A DNA stretch of 64,000 bases, taken from NCBI GenBank assembly GCA_003669055.1, contig RAYB01000015.1, forward strand, positions 1 to 64,000, read 5' to 3'. Under the pieces are notes generated by a model. The model saw nothing but the letters and a program-made list of their open reading frames with translations. It made no database searches and was not told the origin of the DNA. Shown one piece after another: positions 28,537 through 35,302 of this stretch. This DNA comes from a bacterium 1XD21-70 (GTDB lineage: Bacteria > Bacillota > Clostridia > Lachnospirales > Lachnospiraceae). How positions within the stretch are numbered: position 1 is the first letter of the stretch; each line of letters opens with the position of its first letter. A program made the position numbers and the translations under genes.

Positions 28537-29454
28537 TTAATATAGCTTTTCTTTGTATATCCCTTTCTCCACCAAGTCCCGGATGGATGCCGCCACAGCT
28601 GCTTTATCCTCCTGGTACGTCACCCCAAACCATTTATCCCTGGTCTCTAACACCTTCACCCTTGCCTTCCCCTCCCGGATCAGCCGGTCAATAATCTTAG
28701 GAAGCAGGTATTCTGCCTTTAAATTGCCTGCGGCGCTGTCCAAAAAACCGGGGAAACCATATTCCAGTTCATCAAGAAATGCCGGGGGAAGCCCCCACAT
28801 GTTCATTGACACATGCTGCCCGGCAAGAACTTGCACCGGGTTGCCCTCCTCATCACTGGCAGACAGGCTGTCACCCTTTTGTTCAATGCCGTAAGTCTCT
28901 GTCACCCCGCTGAGGGTTCCGTCCCCATTCAGGCGGCAGACCCCCCTCGTCACCGCCCCGTTCTCACTTAAAGTATTGGACAGGATAAAGCCCGCCATGC
29001 ACATATCATAGGCCGCTGCCCCCTCGTCCATCTCCTTCACCATATAACCATGGATCTTAGAAAAGGCTTCCTTCCCATAATAATCGTCTGCATTAATCAC
29101 CAAAAACGGCTCTTTCACAATCCCCTTCACGGATAAAACCGCATGTCCGGTTCCCCAGGGCTTCTTCCTCCCCTCAGGCACTGCATATCCCTTTGGCAAA
29201 GCATCCAGTTCCTGGTAAGCATATGCCACATCCGCCACCTTCTCTATCCGATTGCCGATCACCCTCCTAAAATCCGCTTCCAAGTCACGGCGGATTATGA
29301 ATACCACCTTGTTAAACCCTGCCTCCCGGGCATCGTGGATGGAGTAATCCATGATGATCTCGCCGTTTGGGCCTACCGGCTCCAGCTGTTTGATCCCGCC
29401 CCCAAACCGGCTCCCCAGCCCCGCGGCCATGATCACCAATGTCGTATTTTTCAT
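28537..29454 (-). CDS. NTP-transferase-family nucleotidyltransferase
   Basis: A 305-residue GT-A-fold nucleotidyltransferase related to sugar-phosphate uridylyl- or guanylyltransferases. The signature is MAAGLGSRFGGGIKQLEPVGPNGE, with an Asp pair in VINADDYYGKEAF. AAGGGG nine bases before the ATG at 29454 sets the start. The longer frame reads through the lepB terminator. It is first in a likely operon with the GlgX-like gene and mazG. The donor nucleotide and sugar cannot be told. A link to glycogen metabolism is suggested only by the neighbour. Confidence 0.8.
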   Translation of the reverse strand: MKNTTLVIMAAGLGSRFGGGIKQLEPVGPNGEIIMDYSIHDAREAGFNKVVFIIRRDLEADFRRVIGNRIEKVADVAYAYQELDALPKGYAVPEGRKKPWGTGHAVLSVKGIVKEPFLVINADDYYGKEAFSKIHGYMVKEMDEGAAAYDMCMAGFILSNTLSENGAVTRGVCRLNGDGTLSGVTETYGIEQKGDSLSASDEEGNPVQVLAGQHVSMNMWGLPPAFLDELEYGFPGFLDSAAGNLKAEYLLPKIIDRLIREGKARVKVLETRDKWFGVTYQEDKAAVAASIRDLVEKGIYKEKLY

Positions 29455-29503
29455 TATTTTTTCCCCTTCTTTCAGACTTTTGGCCTCTTTTCTTTTACTT
29501 TTC

Positions 29504-29532
29504 ACTATACCATACAATCCGTAAAAACGCAA
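29504..29532 (-). promoter_or_regulatory. Promoter of the nucleotidyltransferase operon, embedded in the lepB terminator tail
   Basis: On the minus strand -35 TTGCGT (29527-29532), a 17-bp spacer and -10 TATAGT (29504-29509) with an extended TGn. The -35 lies in the T tract of the upstream terminator. Confidence 0.65.
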
Positions 29533-29562
29533 CAAAGGCTGCCATGCTTTGGCAGCCTTTGT
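29524..29562 (-). terminator. Intrinsic terminator of the prs-lepB operon
   Basis: A perfect 12-bp stem (29532-29543 with 29551-29562) with a 7-nt loop is followed on the minus strand by TGCGTTTTT. It begins 18 bp after the lepB stop. Confidence 0.88.
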
Positions 29563-29579
29563 CGGCATCTGTCTGTCCG

Positions 29580-30113
29580 TCATTCGATCTTCTTAAATCC
29601 CGGGAAATACCGAAACAGCACCTTTGCCACAATCTTCTTCTTTTTCACGTAAGTGTTCTTCCATACCCTGGCATCGGACGAATAATTCCGGTTATCCCCC
29701 AGCATAAAATAGCACCCTTCCGGCACCTCATAATGCGCCGGTTCTTCCGGGATCATCGGTTCCCGGATATACTCTTCCTCCAAGGGTTCTTCGGAACCGT
29801 TTAGGTAGACATGGCCGCCTCTGATATCCACGGTCTCACCCGGCAGCCCGATCACCCGCTTCACGTAATAAATTTTCTCATTGTCCGGATAATGGAAAAT
29901 CACAATATCCCCCCGCTGCGGATCGTCAAACAGATAGGACAGGCGGGAACCGATCACCCGGTCATTGGTCATAATCGTGTTCTCCATGGAGCCGCTTGGA
30001 ACCTTGCTGTTGGCAATAATAAAAGTGTTCAGCACCAACGCAATCACTGCCGCCGAGAGAATGATCTTTAGCCATTCCCAAAGTTCTTTTTTCCAGTTAA
30101 TCTTTTCTTTCAT
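29580..30113 (-). CDS. lepB: Type I signal peptidase
   Basis: Membrane peptidase that removes signal peptides from exported proteins. The protein has 177 residues. A short cytoplasmic N-terminus and one membrane helix (about 15-33) precede the catalytic Ser in SKVPSGSMENT (box B), the Lys in YYVKRVIGLPGE (box D), and GDNRNYSSDAR (box E). The ATG at 30113 is preferred over an in-frame upstream ATG that lies within prs. It follows prs by 34 bp. Confidence 0.94.
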   Translation of the reverse strand: MKEKINWKKELWEWLKIILSAAVIALVLNTFIIANSKVPSGSMENTIMTNDRVIGSRLSYLFDDPQRGDIVIFHYPDNEKIYYVKRVIGLPGETVDIRGGHVYLNGSEEPLEEEYIREPMIPEEPAHYEVPEGCYFMLGDNRNYSSDARVWKNTYVKKKKIVAKVLFRYFPGFKKIE

Positions 30114-30147
30114 AATACAATGTCCCCTATCGCTTCGGATCTTTGCA

Positions 30148-31326
30148 TCAGTTCCGCTCACTGCGGTAGCTGTCCAACAGTTTATTGATTCTTCTGGCCG
30201 GATTCAGCAGTTCGCTCAGGGAATCGTCATGGTTCAGATTATCAATAATCAAAGCAATGTACTTACTCATGTCCACATTGATATAATAAGGCCGGGACAG
30301 CAGTTCCGGGCTTTGGTATACCAGGTTTGTCGTCAGGATGCGGTCAATCAGCCCGTTCCCATAATACTCGTCAAACTTAGCCAGCCCGTTGGTAAACAGG
30401 CCGAAGGTGACGCAGATAAATACCTTCCTGGCCTTCCGCCGCTTCAATTCCTTGGCCACATCCAGCATGCTCTCCCCCGACGAAATCATATCGTCGATAA
30501 TCAGCACATCTTTCCCCTCCACGCTGGTGCCTAGGAATTCATGTGCCACAATCGGGTTCCTGCCGTCCACAATACGGGTATAATCCCGGCGTTTATAAAA
30601 CATCCCCATATCCAGCCCCAGCACATTGGCAAAATATACGGCACGGCTCATGCCTCCTTCATCCGGGCTGATCACCATCATATGGTCGCTGTCGATGTCC
30701 AGTTCCCGCTCCTTGTGCAGCAAATACTTGATAAACTGGTAAATGGGCTGCACCGTCTCAAACCCCTTTAACGGAATCGCATTCTGCACCCGCGGGTCAT
30801 GGGCATCGAAGGTAATGATATTCTCCACCCCCATATTGGTCAGTTCCTGCAAAGCCAGGGCACAGTCAAGGGACTCCCGGTTCGATCGGCGGTGCTGGCG
30901 GCTCTCATATAAAAACGGCATAATCACGTTGATCCGGCGCGCCTTGCCCGCCGCCGCCGCGATCACCCGCTTTAAATCCTGAAAATGGTCGTCCGGTGAC
31001 ATCCGGTTGGTCATGCCACACAGAGAGTAGGTAAGGCTATTGTTGCACACATCCACCATGATATAAAGATCGTCCCCGCGGACAGACTCCTCAATGGTTC
31101 CCTTCCCTTCCCCGGAGCCAAAGCGCGGTGTCCTCGCTTCCACAATATAAGAATCCCTCTGGTATCCGGCAAACGCGATGGTCGATTTATGCTCGCTCTC
31201 CCGCTCTTTCCTCCATGCTACCAGCCATTCGTTTACTTTTGTCCCCAACTCAGCACAGCTTTTCAATGGAATAAGCCCCAGCGGGCCTACCGGTATCGTC
31301 TCAATCGTCTTTTCTTCGTAAATCAT
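30148..31326 (-). CDS. prs: Ribose-phosphate pyrophosphokinase (long clostridial form)
   Basis: Makes PRPP from ribose 5-phosphate and ATP for nucleotide and amino acid synthesis. At 392 residues it is about 75 longer than the classical enzyme. The extra length is at the N-terminus and in insertions. The flexible catalytic loop region (FLYESRQHRRSNRES), FDAHDPRVQNA and the PRPP loop (VLIIDDMISSGESML) are all present. A near-consensus promoter lies just upstream and lepB follows. Confidence 0.9.
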   Translation of the reverse strand: MIYEEKTIETIPVGPLGLIPLKSCAELGTKVNEWLVAWRKERESEHKSTIAFAGYQRDSYIVEARTPRFGSGEGKGTIEESVRGDDLYIMVDVCNNSLTYSLCGMTNRMSPDDHFQDLKRVIAAAAGKARRINVIMPFLYESRQHRRSNRESLDCALALQELTNMGVENIITFDAHDPRVQNAIPLKGFETVQPIYQFIKYLLHKERELDIDSDHMMVISPDEGGMSRAVYFANVLGLDMGMFYKRRDYTRIVDGRNPIVAHEFLGTSVEGKDVLIIDDMISSGESMLDVAKELKRRKARKVFICVTFGLFTNGLAKFDEYYGNGLIDRILTTNLVYQSPELLSRPYYINVDMSKYIALIIDNLNHDDSLSELLNPARRINKLLDSYRSERN

Positions 31327-31370
31327 ACTTATCCTCCATGTATGGTTGTGTAAAACCAGGTGACGTTTCT

Positions 31371-31399
31371 TTTATATCATTATGCTTCATGCAAGTCAA
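31371..31399 (-). promoter_or_regulatory. Promoter of prs-lepB
   Basis: On the minus strand -35 TTGACT (31394-31399), a 17-bp spacer and -10 TATAAA (31371-31376) lie about 45 bp before the start codon. The -35 overlaps the dnaI stop. Confidence 0.8.
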
Positions 31400-32394
31400 G
31401 TTAATCCCCTGAAGTTTTTCTTTTTCATACGGATATCCTCCCCATACAGCGGGATGGTCGCATAATGGCTCATAATGCGGGAAGCCACCCGGTCCGAATA
31501 CATATCCCTCAGCATACCCATGGATAAATTGGTTGAGATGATCGTCCCCTTATCTCTGTTAATCCGTTCATTGACACAGTAGAAAAGCTGCGAGGAAACA
31601 AACGTATTGTTCATCTCTGTCCCCAAATCATCTATAATCAGCATCTCACAGTCCAGGATATGGCTAAACGCCTCACCGGCATCTTCCAATTGGTCACGGC
31701 CAAACCGGTAACGCGACAAAAGTTCAAACAAATCCTGCGAGGTCAGGCAGACCACCGAGATATAACGGTCAATCAAGGCTTTGGCTATACAATTGGTAAG
31801 GAACGTCTTTCCCACGCCCGTGCTTCCGGTAAAAAGGAGGTTTTTCCCCTTATCCGGGAACCCGGCAGCAAATTCCCGGCAGTTTTGCACCACCATCTGC
31901 ATATAGCCGGCCTGCGTCATCCCCAGCTGCCCTAAACGGGCGGTATCATCATACCAGGCAAAAGAAAGGGTATCAAAATTCTCCTTCTGCAATATCTGGC
32001 TGATATTGGACTGGGTATATAAAAGGCGGATCCTTGCCTGTTCAAAACAATGGCACCGGCGCCCCTGTGCATAGCCGGTATCGCGGCAATCCGGGCAGTT
32101 ATATTGCAGTTCCATATAATCCGCCGGATATCCCGCCGATGCCAGGAGGCAAAGCTTCTGCTCCCTGAGATCCTGCAGTTTCTCCTTAAACCGCGCACTG
32201 GCACCTTTTTCCCCTCCCAGGGCCTGCCTTGCCAAAGATGCCCCCCAAGCCCTGATCTCATCATCCAGCGCTTTGATTTGCGGCAGCCGCCCGTATACCT
32301 CCTCCACCCGGCTTTGCTGGCTGTACCGGTTCTTTAGCTGCTGCCTTTCATAATTCCTCATCACCTCATTGTATTGAGAATTGTTAAGTGCCAT
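31396..32394 (-). CDS. dnaI: DnaI/DnaC-type helicase loader ATPase
   Basis: Loads the replicative helicase onto DNA at initiation and restart. The 332-residue protein has an N-terminal helicase-interaction region with a zinc site (CPDCRDTGYAQGRRCHC) and a C-terminal AAA+ domain. That domain has Walker A GSTGVGKTFL, Walker B MLIIDDLG and a sensor region (IISTNLS). It follows dnaD by 17 bp on the same strand. This partnership matches the Gram-positive primosome. Confidence 0.92.
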   Translation of the reverse strand: MALNNSQYNEVMRNYERQQLKNRYSQQSRVEEVYGRLPQIKALDDEIRAWGASLARQALGGEKGASARFKEKLQDLREQKLCLLASAGYPADYMELQYNCPDCRDTGYAQGRRCHCFEQARIRLLYTQSNISQILQKENFDTLSFAWYDDTARLGQLGMTQAGYMQMVVQNCREFAAGFPDKGKNLLFTGSTGVGKTFLTNCIAKALIDRYISVVCLTSQDLFELLSRYRFGRDQLEDAGEAFSHILDCEMLIIDDLGTEMNNTFVSSQLFYCVNERINRDKGTIISTNLSMGMLRDMYSDRVASRIMSHYATIPLYGEDIRMKKKNFRGLT

Positions 32395-32410
32395 ATCCCC
32401 TCACTCTCTC

Positions 32411-33424
32411 CTACGACTGCCCGATCCAGCTTTTCACCTGGTCAAGCACCATCGCATCGTAATCCGTACTCCGCTGCTCGAAATTGTGGAACTGGTTTGC
32501 CGCCCTTTTTGCCGGCGCCCTCTTCTTGTTCTCCTGGCGTTTCCCATCCAGCGCCGCCACATCCTGCACGGATCTCACCCCTGCCTTCTTCCATTCGGCC
32601 AGGATCTTGTCCGCATACCGGAAACTGGGGGAATGCGTCGCTTCCATCGTGCGGTTGCACGCTTCCAAAACCAGTTCCCGGGTAAAACCGTATTGGGAAA
32701 ACCATTTCTCAATCATCTTTTTTTCCCCGTCCCCCGGTTTCCGATCCGTCAGGCCGAAACACCGCATCACGGCAAACGAATCCCGGGTAAAACCGCTGGC
32801 ATAGGCCCTGGCCTCCTCCACGGTATTCAGCCCCCGTTCCTGCCAGTTGAGCCCCACCGTTTCAATGTAACGGATGCTCCTATGCCCGTTCTGCACACAG
32901 TATTCTACCAGGTACTCCAAGAGTTCCGCCGTCATATGCAGCCCGTCATAAAGGTAGGCGAACACTTCACACTCCCGGGCAGTAAATACCTTGTTCATAT
33001 ATTTCTGCGCAATATACAAAAGCTGTGTGAAATCACCGTCCTCCGCCAGGCTGTTTACCTGGTCCTGGCTATAATGCGGGCGGCCGCAGGCTGTCTGCAC
33101 TGCCGCCTTTTCCTCCTCGGCGGATGCCTCCGCAGGCGGATCCTGGTTCTCGCCGCCCTCGTTTTGGATTACAACCGTCCCTCTTTCCGCTTTTGCCTGC
33201 AGCACCCCCAGTTTCTCCCAATAGGCAAGGGCACGCTTCACATCCGACTCTGTATGGTCCAGTGCATCGGCAATCCGGCCGATATCCACCGTCTCCTGCT
33301 GATGACGCAGCAGGTACAGATATACCTTTACATATTCCCCGTTGGCTGCCGCCATATAGTTATCCACGAATTCATTCGCCACCAGGGTTGCCTCCATCCG
33401 AAAACTGCAGATCATCTCCATCAT
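32411..33424 (-). CDS. dnaD: DnaD-domain primosome protein
   Basis: Primosomal DNA-remodelling protein that acts with DnaI. The 337 residues have an N-terminal winged-helix DnaD region (about 1-85) and an acidic linker (about 90-120). Two DnaB_2/DnaD C-terminal domains follow; the last ends with the family motif YADKILAEWKKAGV. A basic, Lys/Arg-rich tail follows. The start is an ATG-ATG pair behind GAGAGG. The promoter region upstream is packed with DnaA boxes. Confidence 0.9.
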   Translation of the reverse strand: MMEMICSFRMEATLVANEFVDNYMAAANGEYVKVYLYLLRHQQETVDIGRIADALDHTESDVKRALAYWEKLGVLQAKAERGTVVIQNEGGENQDPPAEASAEEEKAAVQTACGRPHYSQDQVNSLAEDGDFTQLLYIAQKYMNKVFTARECEVFAYLYDGLHMTAELLEYLVEYCVQNGHRSIRYIETVGLNWQERGLNTVEEARAYASGFTRDSFAVMRCFGLTDRKPGDGEKKMIEKWFSQYGFTRELVLEACNRTMEATHSPSFRYADKILAEWKKAGVRSVQDVAALDGKRQENKKRAPAKRAANQFHNFEQRSTDYDAMVLDQVKSWIGQS

Positions 33425-33448
33425 TTCCCATCCTCTCCGTTGTTTTCT

Positions 33449-33457
33449 ATTCTAGCA
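33449..33457 (-). promoter_or_regulatory. Extended -10 element for dnaD-dnaI
   Basis: On the minus strand TGCTAGAAT, an extended TGn with a -10 of five matches out of six (33449-33454), lies about 25 bp before the start codon. There is no clear -35, but DnaA boxes begin 38 bp upstream. Confidence 0.5.
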
Positions 33458-33486
33458 CATCCTTTTTGAAAAGAAAATAGGCGTAT

Positions 33487-33687
33487 TTATCCACCAAATG
33501 AATTGTGGACATTGTGGATAACGTGGATAATCCGTCTTCCCTGCCAGCCGGGCACATGTCAAAAACCGTCGTTTCCTGCCGAGTTACGTGGGTTTTGGGA
33601 TTTTTAGGTTTCCGAATTATGTAAATGAAAAAATCCACACAGTTTCTCGACACAAAAAGTGGAAAACTGTGTGGATATTGTGGATAA
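33487..33687. promoter_or_regulatory. Cluster of DnaA boxes between murC and dnaD
   Basis: Two perfect DnaA boxes (TTATCCACA, here as TGTGGATAA) lie at 33513-33521 and 33679-33687. One-mismatch boxes lie at 33487-33495, 33522-33530 and 33670-33678. Weaker matches are at 33506 and 33632. They form two groups at either end of a 200-bp gap without a gene. The right pair abuts the murC stop. The left group sits about 40-85 bp upstream of the dnaD -10. Confidence 0.75.
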
Positions 33688-35067
33688 CTACTGCCCGAGA
33701 AGCTTTTCCCCAACTTTTACAATGTCTCCGGCACCCATAGTTATCAACAAATCGCCTGGGGAACAATTTTTTAAAATAAATGTTTCAATTTCGTCAAACG
33801 TGTCAAAACAGCTTACCGGAGTACCATATTCCTCTATCCGTGCGGCAATATCCGCCGAACTTACCCCTTGCGTATCCGTCTCCCTGGCCGCATAAATCTT
33901 TGCCAGCACTACCTCGTCCGCCGCGGAAAGTTCCCTGGCAAAACCTTCCAGCAGCGCCTTTGTCCGCGAATAGGTATGTGGCTGGAACACACACCAAAGC
34001 TTCTTGTGCGGGTAACGCTTGGCCACTGCCAGCGTGGCGGCGATCTCCTGGGGATGGTGCGCATAGTCATCAATGATAACGACCCCGCCCACCTTCCCCT
34101 TTTTCTCAAAGCGCCGTTCCGTGCCGGAGAACCCGGCCAGGCCGCGGCGGACTGCCTCCATCGGAACCCCAAGCGCCTCCGCAGCCGCCACTGCCGCCAG
34201 GGCATTATACACATTGTGTTCCCCGGGAACCCCCAGGCATACCTGCCCGCACGGCGCCCCGTCCTTCGTCAAGGTAAACGAGGCACAGGCACATTCGTCA
34301 TAGGTGATATCCGTCGCGCCGTAATCCCCGCCCGGCCCGTGTGTTACCGTCACTACCCGGCAGGCCAGCCCGGCAGTGATCTCTTCCGGGCAGGAGATGG
34401 CTCCGTCCAGGATCAGCAGGCCTTCTGCCGGGATCTTTTTTGCAAACTCCCGAAAGGAGTGGCGGATGTCCTCCAGGTCTTTAAAAAAGTCCAGGTGGTC
34501 AGCCTCTATGTTCAGTATCACGCCTATTGTGGGAAAAAATTCCAAAAAACTGTTGGTATACTCGCAGGCCTCAGTCACAAACAATTCCTGCCCGCCCACC
34601 CGGATATTGCCGCCGATGGAAGGCAGGATCCCCCCCACGGATATTGTGGGGTCCGTCCCGGCCGCCAGCAGGATCTCGGCCACCATAGAGGTGGTTGTCG
34701 TCTTGCCATGGGTACCTGCAATGGCAAGGGCATGCCGGTAATTCCTCATCATCTGCCCCAAAAGCGCTGCCCGGCTGAGCATGGGGATCCCCCGGCGCAC
34801 AGCCTCCCCATATTCCGGATTGTCCGGATGGATGGCTGCCGTATAGACCACCAGGCTGGCGTCCTCTGGCAGGTTCCCTGCCCGGTGCCCATAAAAAACC
34901 TTTGCCCCCTGGCTTTCCAAATGGCGGGTAAGTTCGCTCTCATGGGCATCCGACCCGCTCACGTCAAACCCTTCCCGCATCAGGATCTCTGCCAGCCCGC
35001 TCATGCTGATGCCTCCAATCCCGATGAAATAAACCGGCATCGGATTTTCAAAATCAATCTGGTACAT
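33688..35067 (-). CDS. murC: UDP-N-acetylmuramate--L-alanine ligase
   Basis: Adds L-Ala to UDP-MurNAc in peptidoglycan precursor synthesis. The 459 residues are normal for the family. The UDP-binding N-terminal motif is FIGIGGISMSGLAEIL, the ATP loop is GTHGKTTTTSM, and the catalytic DDYAHHPQEI motif is present. GGGA about ten bases before the ATG at 35067 and the family N-terminus favour this start over a frame 30 codons longer. Confidence 0.96.
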   Translation of the reverse strand: MYQIDFENPMPVYFIGIGGISMSGLAEILMREGFDVSGSDAHESELTRHLESQGAKVFYGHRAGNLPEDASLVVYTAAIHPDNPEYGEAVRRGIPMLSRAALLGQMMRNYRHALAIAGTHGKTTTTSMVAEILLAAGTDPTISVGGILPSIGGNIRVGGQELFVTEACEYTNSFLEFFPTIGVILNIEADHLDFFKDLEDIRHSFREFAKKIPAEGLLILDGAISCPEEITAGLACRVVTVTHGPGGDYGATDITYDECACASFTLTKDGAPCGQVCLGVPGEHNVYNALAAVAAAEALGVPMEAVRRGLAGFSGTERRFEKKGKVGGVVIIDDYAHHPQEIAATLAVAKRYPHKKLWCVFQPHTYSRTKALLEGFARELSAADEVVLAKIYAARETDTQGVSSADIAARIEEYGTPVSCFDTFDEIETFILKNCSPGDLLITMGAGDIVKVGEKLLGQ

Positions 35068-35128
35068 AATATTCCGTCCCTTTCTGCTCCTCCGGCATCC
35101 ACACCCCTTTGCCGGGTTAATCTCTTTA

Positions 35129-35157
35129 CTTTTACTTCTTTTTTCCCTGAAAGTCAA
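35129..35157 (-). promoter_or_regulatory. Possible murC promoter
   Basis: On the minus strand -35 TTGACT (35152-35157), a 17-bp spacer and a poor -10 TAAAAG (35129-35134). The rest of 35068-35302 between murC and the divergent PBP gene is A+T-rich, with a TATTATACT segment near 35219 that may serve the PBP gene. No gene is seen. Confidence 0.4.
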
Positions 35158-35302
35158 TATTTTCTTCCTATTTTATGCATTTCAAACGTTTTTTCACTAC
35201 CGTTTTCCTACATTTTGTATTATACTATCCAGGTAAACAAGGCACAATGCGAATAAACCGGCAAAAGCTTCCCCTGATGCCGGCATCAAAGAAGGTACCC
35301 TT

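Noticed and set aside
33487-33687. Chromosomal replication origin
   Set aside because: Boxes are present, but there is no dnaA, dnaN, rpmH or clear A+T unwinding region nearby. A regulatory cluster is the simpler reading.
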